Origin: Lachnospiraceae bacterium
GTDB lineage: Bacteria; Bacillota; Clostridia; Lachnospirales; Lachnospiraceae
Assembly (NCBI GenBank): GCA_902363825.1
Contig: CABJBK010000010.1
Span: 1 to 64,000, forward strand
Direction: 5' to 3'
Length of the DNA: 64,000 bases
This document shows positions 1 through 9,362 of the stretch, one piece after another. The notes under the pieces are model-generated. The model made no database searches. It was given only the letters and a program-made list of their open reading frames with translations, and was not told the DNA's origin. A program made the translations under genes and the position numbers. The first letter of the stretch is position 1. Every line of letters begins with the position of its first letter.

Positions 1-80
1 CGTTTCTTTTATTGTACCATAAAACGGCAATAACAGCCAGAAATATTTAACTAAATATCAATATGTCAGTACACTAGTCT

Positions 81-109
81 ATTATACACTATTTCTGACT
101 GTTTGAGAA
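81..109 (-). promoter_or_regulatory. possible sigma-A promoter reading off the left edge
   Basis: On the minus strand TTCTCA (104-109) and TATAAT (81-86) are separated by 17 bases. It lies beyond the ppdK terminator and would drive a gene left of the window. The -35 is weak, so this is a tentative call. Confidence 0.4.
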
Positions 110-120
110 ATTTCCTATGA

Positions 121-149
121 TTAAAAAAAGGGAAGCATAACGCTTCCCT
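121..149 (-). terminator. rho-independent terminator of ppdK
   Basis: On the minus strand GGGAAGC and GCTTCCC form a 7-bp stem around a short loop, followed by seven T. It lies about 85 bases after the ppdK stop codon. Confidence 0.85.
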
Positions 150-231
150 CTCTTATCATAGATAAATTTTTAAATAATCCCTTTACATCCTCTCTCGCCA
201 CTGTCTGGCTGCAGAAATAATATATGATTAC

Positions 232-2865
232 TTATTTATTCTTCTCCGCAATCGCTGCCTGTGCTGCTGCAAGTCTTGCGATCGGCACACGGAACGGTGA
301 GCAGGATACATAATCCAGACCGATCTTGTGGCAGAATTCTACGGAAGACGGATCTCCGCCGTGCTCGCCGCAGATACCTACATGGAGCTTCGGATTTACC
401 GGTTTTCCAAGTTTGATCGCCATCTCCATCAGTTTGCCGACACCGGTCTGATCGAGTTTTGCAAACGGATCGTTCTCAAAGATCTTGGTATCATAGTAAG
501 AATTCAAGAACTTTCCTGCATCATCACGGGAGAATCCAAACGTCATCTGAGTCAGATCGTTTGTACCAAAGCAGAAGAAATCTGCCTCTTTTGCGATCTC
601 ATCCGCAGTAAGCGCTGCTCTTGGGATCTCGATCATCGTACCTACTTCGTATTTCAGATCGATACCGGCTGCCTTAATTTCCGCATCCGCGGTCTCTACT
701 ACAACTTTCTTTACATATTTTAACTCTTTAACTTCGCATACAAGCGGGATCATGATCTCCGGCTCTACGTTCCAGTCCGGATGTGCTTTCTTCACATTGA
801 TCGCCGCGCGGATCACTGCTTTGGTCTGCATCTTTGCAATTTCCGGATAGGTTACTGCAAGACGGCATCCTCTGTGTCCCATCATCGGGTTAAACTCGTG
901 CAGGGAAGCAATGATCGTCTTGATCTGCTCTACTGACTTATTCTGCGCTTTTGCAAGCTTTTCAATATCCGCTTCCTCTGTCGGAACAAATTCATGAAGC
1001 GGCGGATCTAAGAAACGGATCGTTACCGGGCATCCTTCCAGCGCTTCATAGAGTTTTTCAAAATCTCCCTGCTGATAAGGAAGGATCTTTTCCAGTGCCG
1101 CTTCTCTTTCCTCTACGGTATCGGAACAGATCATTTCACGGAATGCCGCGATTCTGTCCTCCTCAAAGAACATATGCTCCGTACGGCAGAGTCCGATGCC
1201 TTCTGCGCCAAGCTCACGCGCTTTCTTCGCGTCCGCCGGTGTATCTGCATTGGTGCGTACTTTTAATGTTCTGTATTTATCTGCCCATTTCATAACGCGG
1301 CCGAACTCTCCTGCGATCGTCGCATCCACGGTCGGGATCTGACCATCGTAAATATTACCGGTCGTACCATCCAGAGAAAGGAAGTCTCCTTCATGATACT
1401 CTTTGCCTGCCAACGTAAATTTCTTGTTTTCCTCATCCATTGCGATATCGCCGCAGCCGGATACACAGCAGGTACCCATACCACGCGCTACAACCGCCGC
1501 ATGGGATGTCATACCACCACGAACGGTAAGAATACCCTGAGAAGCTTTCATACCGGTGATATCCTCCGGAGAAGTCTCCAGACGTACCAGAACGACCTTC
1601 TCTCCTCTTGCTGCCCATTCAACGGCATCCTCTGCGGAAAATACGATCTTGCCGCACGCAGCGCCCGGAGAAGCTCCAAGTCCCTTTCCTGCCGGTTTTG
1701 CTGCCTTTAATGCAGCCGCGTCAAACTGCGGATGAAGCAGGGTATCAAGGTTTCTCGGATCGATCATGGCAACCGCTTCTTCCTCGGTTCTCATTCTCTC
1801 ATCCACCAGATCGCAGGCAATCTTTAATGCCGCCTGAGCGGTTCTCTTACCATTACGCGTCTGTAACATATATAACTGGCAGTTCTCAACTGTGAACTCC
1901 ATATCCTGCATATCTCTGTAGTGTGCCTCCAATGTGTTGCACACGATCTTAAACTGCGCATACGCTTTCGGGAATTTTTCTTCCATCTCGGAGATCTTCA
2001 TCGGAGTACGCACACCTGCAACTACATCCTCGCCCTGTGCATTGGTAAGGAATTCTCCAAACAGACCTTTCTGTCCGGTTGCCGGATCACGGGTAAACGC
2101 AACACCGGTACCACAATCCTCACCCATATTTCCGAATACCATCGCCTGTACATTGACTGCGGTACCCCAGGAATACGGAATATCATTATCGCGGCGGTAA
2201 ACATTCGCACGCGGATTATCCCAGGAACGGAATACAGCCTTGATCGCTCCCATCAGCTGTTCCTTCGGATCATCCGGGAAATCACTGCCGATCTTGGACT
2301 TATACTCTGCTTTGAACTGATTTGCAAGCTCTTTGAGATCCTCGGCGGTCAGGTCGACATCCTGCTTTACGCCTCTCTTTGCTTTCATCTGATCGATCAG
2401 TTCCTCAAAATATTTTTTACCGACCTCCATAACGACATCGGAATACATCTGGATAAAACGGCGGTAACAATCCCACGCCCAACGCGGATTGTTTGATTTT
2501 TCCGCAATTACATTTACAACGTCTTCATTAAGACCCAGGTTTAAGATGGTATCCATCATACCCGGCATGGAGGCTCTCGCTCCGGAACGAACTGATACAA
2601 GAAGCGGGTTCTCTCTGTCACCGAACTTCTTGCCCGTGATCTTTTCCATTTTTACTATGTACTCATTAATCTGAGACTGAATCTCATCATTGATCTCTCT
2701 GCCATCTTCATAATACTGCGTACACGCTTCTGTCGTGATCGTAAATCCCTGCGGTACCGGAAGACCGATATTCGTCATTTCTGCTAAGTTAGCACCTTTT
2801 CCACCAAGAAGTTCACGCATATTGGCATTACCTTCTGTAAACAAATACACCCATTTTTTTGCCAT
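232..2865 (-). CDS. ppdK: pyruvate, phosphate dikinase
   Basis: Interconverts pyruvate + ATP + Pi and phosphoenolpyruvate + AMP + PPi, in cytosolic central metabolism. The 877-residue product matches the usual length of the clostridial enzyme. An N-terminal nucleotide-binding domain is followed by the swivelling phosphohistidine domain with GGMTSHAAVVARGMG (catalytic His near residue 455, preceded by the Thr-Ser pair that regulatory proteins modify in other organisms). The C-terminal PEP/pyruvate barrel contains GTMIEIPRAAL and CGEHGGDPSS. The ATG at 2865 was chosen because TAGGAGGA precedes it and the product then begins MAKKWVYLF as in the family. The frame stays open about 100 bases further upstream, but that stretch overlaps the predicted promoter. 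Monocistronic, with its own promoter and terminator. Confidence 0.97.
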   Translation of the reverse strand: MAKKWVYLFTEGNANMRELLGGKGANLAEMTNIGLPVPQGFTITTEACTQYYEDGREINDEIQSQINEYIVKMEKITGKKFGDRENPLLVSVRSGARASMPGMMDTILNLGLNEDVVNVIAEKSNNPRWAWDCYRRFIQMYSDVVMEVGKKYFEELIDQMKAKRGVKQDVDLTAEDLKELANQFKAEYKSKIGSDFPDDPKEQLMGAIKAVFRSWDNPRANVYRRDNDIPYSWGTAVNVQAMVFGNMGEDCGTGVAFTRDPATGQKGLFGEFLTNAQGEDVVAGVRTPMKISEMEEKFPKAYAQFKIVCNTLEAHYRDMQDMEFTVENCQLYMLQTRNGKRTAQAALKIACDLVDERMRTEEEAVAMIDPRNLDTLLHPQFDAAALKAAKPAGKGLGASPGAACGKIVFSAEDAVEWAARGEKVVLVRLETSPEDITGMKASQGILTVRGGMTSHAAVVARGMGTCCVSGCGDIAMDEENKKFTLAGKEYHEGDFLSLDGTTGNIYDGQIPTVDATIAGEFGRVMKWADKYRTLKVRTNADTPADAKKARELGAEGIGLCRTEHMFFEEDRIAAFREMICSDTVEEREAALEKILPYQQGDFEKLYEALEGCPVTIRFLDPPLHEFVPTEEADIEKLAKAQNKSVEQIKTIIASLHEFNPMMGHRGCRLAVTYPEIAKMQTKAVIRAAINVKKAHPDWNVEPEIMIPLVCEVKELKYVKKVVVETADAEIKAAGIDLKYEVGTMIEIPRAALTADEIAKEADFFCFGTNDLTQMTFGFSRDDAGKFLNSYYDTKIFENDPFAKLDQTGVGKLMEMAIKLGKPVNPKLHVGICGEHGGDPSSVEFCHKIGLDYVSCSPFRVPIARLAAAQAAIAEKNK

Positions 2866-2957
2866 ATCAACAGTTCCTCCTAAAATTAGTTGTAGTTCAT
2901 TCGTGTTTTGCCACTTTTGAACAATATATTGTGTCCGCTTTCCGTTGCACATTATAT

Positions 2958-2985
2958 ATTTTAACACATTTTTAGATTATATCAA
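2958..2985 (-). promoter_or_regulatory. sigma-A promoter of ppdK
   Basis: Minus-strand TTGATA (2980-2985) and TAAAAT (2958-2963) with a 16-base spacer, about 90 bases before the ppdK start codon, in A+T-rich DNA. Confidence 0.6.
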
Positions 2986-3095
2986 CATTTTTTTGTTATC
3001 TTTTTACAAAAATCCTGATGATTTGTTTCATTCTATTAAAAGATCATATGTCAGAAATGACGGGATTATGTATGCCCGGATGCTGTCTTTTCTCC

Positions 3096-3136
3096 ATAAC
3101 AAAAAAAATTGCATAGATATGCAATTTTTTTGTTAT
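3096..3136 (-). terminator. terminator after the cytidylate-kinase-like gene
   Basis: A nearly perfect inverted repeat of about 19 bases per arm (core TTGCAT-AGAT-ATGCAA) with A and T runs on both sides. It begins 6 bases after the stop of the gene at 3142 and could also act on the opposite strand. Confidence 0.8.
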
Positions 3137-3141
3137 CATTT

Positions 3142-3732
3142 TTAGTTGTCCTCTTTTGCCAGCGTAAGCACTGCCCTGACACATGCGTCCACACCTATTC
3201 TCGATGAATTGAGCGCGATATCATACTGCTCCATACTTCCAAAGCTTGTATTGGTGTAATACGTACAGTATTTTTTCCGCACACGGTCGATCGCACGGAT
3301 CTCATCCGCCGCCTGTGCCTCGGTCAGATGCTCCATTCTGTCTTTCATACGATTTAAGCGCCAGTTGAAATCAGCACGCACAAATACATTCAGACAGTCG
3401 TCATATTCCTTTAAGATCGCATTGGCATTTCTACCAACGATCACACAATGTCCTTTTTCTCCGATCTTGCGGATCACCTGCTTCTGCGCCTGAAAGATCT
3501 TTTCACTCAGAGGCTTGTTATAGAAATTGAACAGGCTCTGCGTAAATCCGAAATTAACCGGGACTTTCTCATCCCATTCGATCAGGCTTGAAACATCGAT
3601 ATCCGCCTGCGCAGCTGCCATCAAGATCAATTCCTTATCATAATAATCATAGCCAAGGCTGTCTGCCAGTCTTCTGCCGATCTCTCCGCCGCCGGCGCCG
3701 AACTCTCTGCTTATGGTTATAATCTTTTTCAT
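3142..3732 (-). CDS. cytidylate-kinase-like P-loop kinase
   Basis: A 196-residue member of the cytidylate-kinase-like family (AAA_26 type). ISREFGAGGGEIGRRLA near the N-terminus is the family version of the P-loop, and the following YDYYDKELI segment is also typical. True CMP kinase (Cmk) differs in sequence and is usually near rpsA, so the substrate here is unknown; some annotation pipelines name this family only by similarity. AGGAG precedes the ATG. It is the last gene of the amino-acid ABC transporter operon, 16 bases after the ATPase gene, and is followed directly by a terminator. Cotranscription with the transporter suggests a role tied to nitrogen or nucleotide status, but that is inference. 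Confidence 0.8.
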   Translation of the reverse strand: MKKIITISREFGAGGGEIGRRLADSLGYDYYDKELILMAAAQADIDVSSLIEWDEKVPVNFGFTQSLFNFYNKPLSEKIFQAQKQVIRKIGEKGHCVIVGRNANAILKEYDDCLNVFVRADFNWRLNRMKDRMEHLTEAQAADEIRAIDRVRKKYCTYYTNTSFGSMEQYDIALNSSRIGVDACVRAVLTLAKEDN

Positions 3733-3748
3733 GAATCTCCTGCTCCTG

Positions 3749-4492
3749 TTATAAAACTTTATTTAAGAAATCTATGGTACGCGGTTCCTTCGGATTGGAG
3801 ATCACCTCTTCCGGTGTTCCCTGTTCCACAATATAGCCGCCATCCATAAATACGACACGGCTTGCCACTTCTCTGGCAAATCCGATCTCATGGGTAACAA
3901 CGACCATTGTCATTCCATCTGCGGCAAGTTCTTTCATGACTGCGAGAACTTCTCCAACCATCTCCGGATCCAGCGCACTGGTCGGCTCATCAAAAAGCAT
4001 GATATCCGGATTCATTGCAAGCGCACGCGCGATCGCAACACGCTGTTTCTGTCCACCGGAAAGCTGTGGCGGATACACATCTGCCTTTGCATCCAGTCCG
4101 ACACGTTTTAAAAGCGCCATGCCCTTTTCACGGGCTTCCTCCTTGGTCATCTTTTTTAATTCTACCGGTGCCAGCATGATGTTCTCTAAAACCGTCATAT
4201 GCGGGAACAGATTAAAGTGCTGGAATACCATACCGATATTTTCTCTCAGCTTGTTGATATCTGTCTTTTTGTCATCCACATGAATGCCATCGACGATGAC
4301 TTCTCCTGCCGTAATATCCTCAAGACGGTTCAGGCAACGGAGAAACGTTGATTTTCCGGAACCCGAAGGTCCAAGGAGCACAACAACCTCTCCTTCTTTT
4401 ATTTCCATATCAATGTCTTTTAAGACTTCGAGCTTTCCGAAACTCTTCTTTAAATTTTTAACTACTACTTTAGTTTGCTTCGAGTTTTCCAA
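3749..4492 (-). CDS. glnQ: polar amino-acid ABC transporter ATP-binding protein
   Basis: The 247-residue ATPase has every ABC motif: Walker [10 protein letters not shown], signature [15 protein letters not shown], Walker [12 protein letters not shown] and the H-loop VTHE. It is closest in pattern to the GlnQ/HisP/ArtP group, which energises uptake of polar amino acids. The start codon is TTG at 4492, preceded by GGAGGA. The gene overlaps the end of the permease gene by about 20 bases, which suggests translational coupling. Substrate (glutamine, glutamate, cystine, lysine or arginine) cannot be fixed from sequence, so the gene symbol is a family label. Confidence 0.93.
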   Translation of the reverse strand: MENSKQTKVVVKNLKKSFGKLEVLKDIDMEIKEGEVVVLLGPSGSGKSTFLRCLNRLEDITAGEVIVDGIHVDDKKTDINKLRENIGMVFQHFNLFPHMTVLENIMLAPVELKKMTKEEAREKGMALLKRVGLDAKADVYPPQLSGGQKQRVAIARALAMNPDIMLFDEPTSALDPEMVGEVLAVMKELAADGMTMVVVTHEIGFAREVASRVVFMDGGYIVEQGTPEEVISNPKEPRTIDFLNKVL

Positions 4493-5150
4493 CGTTTATC
4501 CTCCTTTCAATCCTCTTTGCTACCCGGGATAACGTGATGATGACAACCATGTACATAACCGCTACGATGCCCCATACCTGAAGCGCCTTAAACGTGTTAC
4601 CTACGATGATATTACCTGCCTTTGTCAGTTCCGGGAATCCGATAACCGAAAGAATGGAAGTATCCTTTAAGGAGATGATGAACTGGTTGATGATAGATGG
4701 GATCATTGTACGGATCGCCTGCGGAAGAATTACCTTTCGCATGGATTTTCCATAACTGAGACCCAGGCTTCGTGCCGCTTCCATCTGTCCTTTGTCCACC
4801 GACTGGATACCTGCGCGGAAGATCTCCGCCATATAAGCTCCGGCGTTCATGGAAAGTGAGATTGTTCCTGCCACAAGTGCGGTCAGCTTAAAATCGGTAA
4901 ATCCGATTGCCTTTACCGCTGCCGGGATACCAAAATATATGAAATACGCCAGTACGATGAGCGGCACCCCACGGATGCCGTCCACATATATCGTACCGAT
5001 ACAATTCAATATTTTTGATTTGCTCACGTTCATCAATCCGAAGATCAGACCTATTATGAACGCGAAAATGAGGGATAATAAAGTCAGAAGAAGCGTCTGT
5101 CCCAGGGACTGAAGCAACATGACCTTATATGTCTGTATAATTGAAATCAT
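4470..5150 (-). CDS. glnP: polar amino-acid ABC transporter permease
   Basis: A 226-residue integral membrane protein of the HisM/GlnP family, with several hydrophobic segments (first near residues 12-38) and the cytoplasmic EAA loop [21 protein letters not shown], which docks on the ATPase. It forms the membrane channel, probably as a homodimer because only one permease gene is present. It lies 35 bases after the binding-protein gene and overlaps the ATPase gene. Substrate not determined. Confidence 0.93.
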   Translation of the reverse strand: MISIIQTYKVMLLQSLGQTLLLTLLSLIFAFIIGLIFGLMNVSKSKILNCIGTIYVDGIRGVPLIVLAYFIYFGIPAAVKAIGFTDFKLTALVAGTISLSMNAGAYMAEIFRAGIQSVDKGQMEAARSLGLSYGKSMRKVILPQAIRTMIPSIINQFIISLKDTSILSVIGFPELTKAGNIIVGNTFKALQVWGIVAVMYMVVIITLSRVAKRIERRINVGKLEAN

Positions 5151-5185
5151 ACCTGTCTGACCTGCTTTCGCTTTTTTCTATTCGT

Positions 5186-6019
5186 TTATTTTGTATATTT
5201 ATCCACAATTTCCTGATATGTTCCGTTTGCCTTGATGTCTGCAAGACCTTTGTTGAACATTTCAAGAAGTTCTGCATTCTGTCCCTTCTGTACTGCAAAG
5301 CCGTAAGAAGAACCTGCTGCTGTTGTGCCTTCCGGCATTTCCATTCCGGCACCCTGTTTGATGTTATATGCCATAACCGGATAATCTTCAAAACATGCTA
5401 CGGTGTTTCCGGTGATCACGTCCTGATACATTGTCGGAGAATCTTTAAACTCTACGATGTCAAATCCGTACTGATCCGCGATGGATTTTGCGTAATCGGA
5501 ACCGTTTGTTGCTGTCTTTACTGCTACTTTCTTTCCGTTTAAGTCATCATAGGAAGCGATGGAAGAACCTGCTGCCACTGCCATGGTAACATCCGCATCA
5601 TAATATGCGTCTGAGAAATCGAACGTCTCTTTTCTTTCATCTGTGATAGACATTCCGGCGATCACACCATCTGCCTGTCCGGACTGTACGGCTACAAGCG
5701 CTGCGTCAAATCCGAGAGACTGTAATTCATATTCAAATCCCTGATCCTTTGCGATCGCATCTAAGAGATCCACATCGATACCTACAAATGCTCCGCTCTC
5801 ATCTGTAAATTCAAATGGTGCAAATACCGTATCGGTTGCGATCACATATTTCTTTCCGCTTGCGGAAGATGCAGTGTTTCCGCTTTCTGTTGCAGATGTT
5901 TCTTCTTTTGCTGCGGAAGATGTATTGCTGCTGTCATTTCCTGTAGATGAACCACATCCTGCGAGCATGGATGCTGTCATTCCCAATGTTAAACAAATTG
6001 CCATCATTCTTTTTTTCAT
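5186..6019 (-). CDS. polar amino-acid ABC transporter substrate-binding lipoprotein
   Basis: A 277-residue extracytoplasmic binding protein (SBP_bac_3 family) and first gene of the transporter operon. A signal peptide ends in the lipobox LAGC (Cys22), followed by a Ser/Thr/Ala-rich linker. The mature part has the family patterns FAPFEFTDESGAFVGIDVDL and GMSITDERKETFDFSDAYY. The ATG at 6019 was chosen because GGAGGT sits 7 bases upstream and the signal peptide then starts MKKRMM; an earlier GTG lies inside that ribosome site. The ligand is probably a polar amino acid. Confidence 0.94.
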   Translation of the reverse strand: MKKRMMAICLTLGMTASMLAGCGSSTGNDSSNTSSAAKEETSATESGNTASSASGKKYVIATDTVFAPFEFTDESGAFVGIDVDLLDAIAKDQGFEYELQSLGFDAALVAVQSGQADGVIAGMSITDERKETFDFSDAYYDADVTMAVAAGSSIASYDDLNGKKVAVKTATNGSDYAKSIADQYGFDIVEFKDSPTMYQDVITGNTVACFEDYPVMAYNIKQGAGMEMPEGTTAAGSSYGFAVQKGQNAELLEMFNKGLADIKANGTYQEIVDKYTK

Positions 6020-6083
6020 AATAGTTACCTCCACGTATTATTTTATCCATATTATCGCGCAAAATGCCACGAATATGCTTTTG

Positions 6084-6112
6084 ATTATATCGGAAAACAA
6101 AACTTCTGTAAA
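6084..6112 (-). promoter_or_regulatory. sigma-A promoter of the amino-acid ABC transporter operon
   Basis: Minus-strand TTTACA (6107-6112), 17-base spacer, TATAAT (6084-6089), about 65 bases before the binding-protein start. Confidence 0.8.
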
Positions 6113-6120
6113 GCCCCAAG

Positions 6121-6160
6121 CAAAGAAAAGAGCCTGTCCATAAAAATGGAAGGCTCCTTT
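6121..6160 (-). terminator. rho-independent terminator of glyS
   Basis: On the minus strand GAGCCT plus CCAT pairs with ATGG plus AGGCTC around a T-rich loop, followed by TTTTCTTTG. It starts about 10 bases after the glyS stop. Confidence 0.8.
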
Positions 6161-6168
6161 GTCTTACA

Positions 6169-7566
6169 TTAAAACGCGAATTTTTCTGTAAAATACGCAT
6201 CAAGATCTGAAATTTTAATACGTTCCTGTTCCATGGTATCTCTGTCACGGACAGTTACTGCCTGATCTTCTTCGGAGTCAAAATCGTAGGTTACGCAGAA
6301 CGGAGTACCGATCTCATCCTGTCTGCGGTAACGCTTTCCGATATTTCCTCTGTCATCAAATTCACAGTTATATTTCTTGGAAAGCTGTGCAAATACTTTC
6401 TCCGCGCCTTCGTTTAATTTCTTGGAAAGCGGAAGCACACCGATCTTGATCGGAGCAAGCGCCGGATGGAAATGCAGTACGGTACGCATATCCGGTTTTT
6501 CCTCGGTTCCGATATTTTCCTCATCATATGCAGCACATAAAAACGCGAGAACTACACGATCCGCGCCGAGTGACGGCTCAATGACATATGGAATATATTT
6601 CTCGTTCTTGGTGTCATCAAAATAAGTAAGATCCTGTCCGGAAGTATTCTGATGCTGGGTCAGATCGTAATCGGTACGATCCGCAATACCCCAGAGTTCA
6701 CCCCAGCCAAACGGGAAACGGAATTCGATATCGGTTGTTCCCTTGCTGTAAAAGACAAGTTCTTCCGGTGAATGATCGCGCAGACGGATTTCATCTTCTT
6801 TGATGCCAAGGCTGTATAACCAGTCACGGCAGAACGCTCTCCAGTACTGGAACCATTCGGTATCGGTTCCCGGCTCGCAGAAAAATTCAAGTTCCATCTG
6901 TTCAAACTCACGGGTACGGAACGTAAAGTTACCCGGTGTGATCTCGTTACGGAACGATTTTCCGATCTGTCCGATTCCAAACGGGATCTTCTTTCTGGAT
7001 GTTCTCTGTACGTTCTTAAAGTTTACAAAAATACCCTGTGCGGTCTCCGGTCTTAAATAAACCGTGTTCTTTGCGTCCTCTGTAACGCCCTGGAAAGTCT
7101 TAAACATCAGGTTGAACTGACGGATATCGGTAAAATTGTGCTTGCCACAGCTCGGGCACGGAACTTCATGCTCGTCGATGAAGTTTTTCATTTCTTCCTG
7201 AGACCAGCCGTCTACCGATCCGCCATAATCAATCCCGTGTTCATCACAGAAATCCTCGATCAGCTTGTCCGCGCGGAAACGCTCGTGACATTCTTTGCAA
7301 TCCATAAGCGGATCTGAGAATCCTCCCAGATGTCCGGATGCTACCCATGTCTGCGGATTCATAAGGATCGCGCAGTCTACACCGACGTTGTACGGATTTT
7401 CCTGGATAAATTTCTGCCACCATGCTTTTTTTACATTGTTTTTCAGTTCCACACCGAGATTTCCATAATCCCAGGTATTCGCAAGTCCACCATAAATGTC
7501 GGAACCCGGATATACAAATCCTCTTGCCTTTGCCAGCGCAACAATCTTGTCCATTGTCTTTTCCAT
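6169..7566 (-). CDS. glyS: glycyl-tRNA synthetase (single-chain, class II)
   Basis: Charges tRNA-Gly in the cytosol. The 465-residue product is the homodimeric type and begins with the family segment [20 protein letters not shown]. Class II motif 2 is seen as FRNEITP, followed by [16 protein letters not shown]; motif 3 is [11 protein letters not shown] Cys pair (CPSC) lies in the insertion near residue 150. The ATG at 7566 follows TGAGGT; an ATG 21 bases upstream has a poorer site. Only about 20 bases separate it from the lipoprotein gene, so the two share a promoter. No T-box leader was seen. Confidence 0.96.
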   Translation of the reverse strand: MEKTMDKIVALAKARGFVYPGSDIYGGLANTWDYGNLGVELKNNVKKAWWQKFIQENPYNVGVDCAILMNPQTWVASGHLGGFSDPLMDCKECHERFRADKLIEDFCDEHGIDYGGSVDGWSQEEMKNFIDEHEVPCPSCGKHNFTDIRQFNLMFKTFQGVTEDAKNTVYLRPETAQGIFVNFKNVQRTSRKKIPFGIGQIGKSFRNEITPGNFTFRTREFEQMELEFFCEPGTDTEWFQYWRAFCRDWLYSLGIKEDEIRLRDHSPEELVFYSKGTTDIEFRFPFGWGELWGIADRTDYDLTQHQNTSGQDLTYFDDTKNEKYIPYVIEPSLGADRVVLAFLCAAYDEENIGTEEKPDMRTVLHFHPALAPIKIGVLPLSKKLNEGAEKVFAQLSKKYNCEFDDRGNIGKRYRRQDEIGTPFCVTYDFDSEEDQAVTVRDRDTMEQERIKISDLDAYFTEKFAF

Positions 7567-7586
7567 ATCTCTAACCTCACATTTCA

Positions 7587-8318
7587 TTATTTGTATATAA
7601 TATATGCCAATCCGGTATCTGCACTGTCAGAACCCTCACCGTAAACGGTTGCCGTATCTTTTCCGGTAACCTTCACATGATCCGATACATAGAGGATCTC
7701 ACCCTTCACCTTGACATCTGTATCCTGTTCTAAAATAAGTACCTTGCGGTCTTCCTCGGAAAGCACTTCATCTGCGGAAATCCCGGATACGGTCTCTGAT
7801 GCCGGTTCCCATGCAGTTTCCGTGTTTTCTTCTATGATCTGACCCTGGATCACATTCTCCGTAGCCGCTTCTTCTTCCGGTACCGTGGCTGCTTCTGTTC
7901 CTGTCTCCGCACTCTCATCCGGTGTCTTAAAATTCACATCAAAATCATAACCGTCCGCCTGTGCCTGCAGCAGAGTTCCCGTATACAGCTTTGCCTCGTT
8001 GAAAGACGCGTAACTGTCGTAACCGTCATACTCCATCAAAAGACGCGCAACACCGTTTTTCACTTCGTATTTCTTTACCTCGACGCCGGATTTTCCGTTC
8101 TCTTCCTGATAAGAAGCCACTGCATCATCAATGTAACTCTTTAACTCATCCTCATTATAGTAATCCTCGCCGAAGTCCTCTACGATCACCTCGGTGATCT
8201 TCCCGTTTGACCCTACATACAGCGTATTGGTATCCACGTCCATGGATACTCCGCCACAGCCCGACAGAGAAAGCGCCATAATAAGAATCGCCGGACAAAG
8301 TCCTGCTGTTTTTTTCAT
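7587..8318 (-). CDS. hypothetical lipoprotein
   Basis: A 243-residue protein with a signal peptide and lipobox LSGC (Cys21), so probably anchored on the outer face of the membrane. The mature part has no motif I recognise. It is acidic, with [20 protein letters not shown] near the start, a Glu/Thr-rich linker around residues 145-180, and a C-terminal segment built of short alternating beta-like stretches. AGGAGG precedes the ATG at 8318. Cotranscription with glyS may be only shared use of a strong promoter. Confidence 0.8.
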   Translation of the reverse strand: MKKTAGLCPAILIMALSLSGCGGVSMDVDTNTLYVGSNGKITEVIVEDFGEDYYNEDELKSYIDDAVASYQEENGKSGVEVKKYEVKNGVARLLMEYDGYDSYASFNEAKLYTGTLLQAQADGYDFDVNFKTPDESAETGTEAATVPEEEAATENVIQGQIIEENTETAWEPASETVSGISADEVLSEEDRKVLILEQDTDVKVKGEILYVSDHVKVTGKDTATVYGEGSDSADTGLAYIIYK

Positions 8319-8371
8319 AAAGTTCCTCCTCACTGTCACCAAAACAGTCTTCGCTCCTGTTAATCTTATGT

Positions 8372-8400
8372 ATTATACTATTTTCATATTCTGATTTCAA
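8372..8400 (-). promoter_or_regulatory. sigma-A promoter of the lipoprotein-glyS operon
   Basis: Minus-strand TTGAAA (8395-8400), 17-base spacer, TATAAT (8372-8377), about 55 bases before the lipoprotein start. It lies just after the recO stop. Confidence 0.85.
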
Positions 8401-8409
8401 GCCGCAATC

Positions 8410-9156
8410 TCATTTTACCGGCGACTGGTTTAAAATCTCCAAGGACTTAAAGTGATGCGGGATATAACTGTTCCAGTAATTCCCCATCACCTGTTCCAAC
8501 ACGAGAAGCACCTGTTCGGTGACCGTAAAGGTATAGAGTTTTTTTAATTCCACAGAAATAATGTACTGGAGTGTATACAGCACGGACTCATTTAAAAGGA
8601 TACCACTCTCCATGGTTCCGCAGTCTTTGCAGAGCGTTCCCCGGTATTTGACACTGAAATAGCAGAGATCCTCTTTTTTTCCGCACTTCATGCAGGAGAA
8701 TACATTCGGATATTCCCCGTTTACGACCAGTACCCGAAGCTCATAGATCACCTTCACCAGACGATTGTTCAAAGACGGATGCTGAAGCGCCCGAAGCGAC
8801 TGGTATAAAAGCTTTAACATCTGCCGCTCGTCGTTGTTTTCCTGCGTATAATAGGACGCAAGTTCCAGAAAATAAAACCCGTAATAAACACTGTCGAGAT
8901 CATTCAAAAGATCCCTGAAATAATTCGCGACCGTCGCTTTCACAAGCGTGTATGTAGTCCTTCCCTCAAACAGTTCAAATTCACCGTAACAAAACGGATT
9001 CGCCGCCGCAAGGAGCTGGCTGTTCGGCCTTCTTGCTCCTTTTGCGAACGCCGTGATCTTTCCCCGTTCTTTGGTCAGTATCGTCAGTCTTTTGTCATAA
9101 TCTCCTATGGGCATTGTCTGCAAAACCATTCCCGTCAGCACGATGGTCTGCCCCAT
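8410..9156 (-). CDS. recO: DNA repair protein RecO
   Basis: Mediates RecA loading and strand annealing in RecF-pathway repair. The 248-residue product begins with the OB-fold segment TGMVLQTMPIGDYDKRLTIL, and the middle carries a four-Cys zinc site (CMKCGKKEDLC followed by CKDCG). The ATG at 9156 was preferred over a GTG four codons earlier because AGAGGTG then has normal spacing. The gene overlaps the preceding yqzL-like frame and ends the M16-era-yqzL-recO operon; era-yqzL-recO is a conserved Firmicutes order. Confidence 0.93.
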   Translation of the reverse strand: MGQTIVLTGMVLQTMPIGDYDKRLTILTKERGKITAFAKGARRPNSQLLAAANPFCYGEFELFEGRTTYTLVKATVANYFRDLLNDLDSVYYGFYFLELASYYTQENNDERQMLKLLYQSLRALQHPSLNNRLVKVIYELRVLVVNGEYPNVFSCMKCGKKEDLCYFSVKYRGTLCKDCGTMESGILLNESVLYTLQYIISVELKKLYTFTVTEQVLLVLEQVMGNYWNSYIPHHFKSLEILNQSPVK

Positions 9157-9277
9157 AAACGCTCTCACCTCTTACTTTTTCGTCTGCCATATGCTCTTTT
9201 TTCTCACTGTACCTGTAAGTAAGGTAATCCTCTACTTTTCCCGTTGTCACAAATGTATCCCAGGCTTCGTCTCTCAT
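9095..9277 (-). CDS. YqzL-like small protein
   Basis: A 60-residue frame beginning MRDEAWDTFVTTGKVEDYLTY, which fits the short YqzL family (MRDxAWxxFxxTGxxxxYLxY) found between era and recO in Firmicutes. AGGGGGA lies a few bases before the ATG. Its 3' end overlaps recO by about 60 bases, and the residues after about 30 look less conserved, so the overlapping tail may be of little consequence. Function unknown. Position, start motif and ribosome site support a real gene. Confidence 0.65.
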   Translation of the reverse strand: MRDEAWDTFVTTGKVEDYLTYRYSEKKEHMADEKVRGESVYGADHRADGNGFADNAHRRL

Positions 9278-9362
9278 CTGAAATCCCCCTTGGTCATATT
9301 TCTTTTGCAGGTAATATTAGGATTTCCGAATTCATACAGGATATACTAGAAAAAAAAGCCAG

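Noticed and set aside
1921-2496. Open frame of 191 codons on the plus strand
   Set aside because: It lies wholly opposite ppdK, has no ribosome site or recognisable domain, and reflects the codon use of the real gene.
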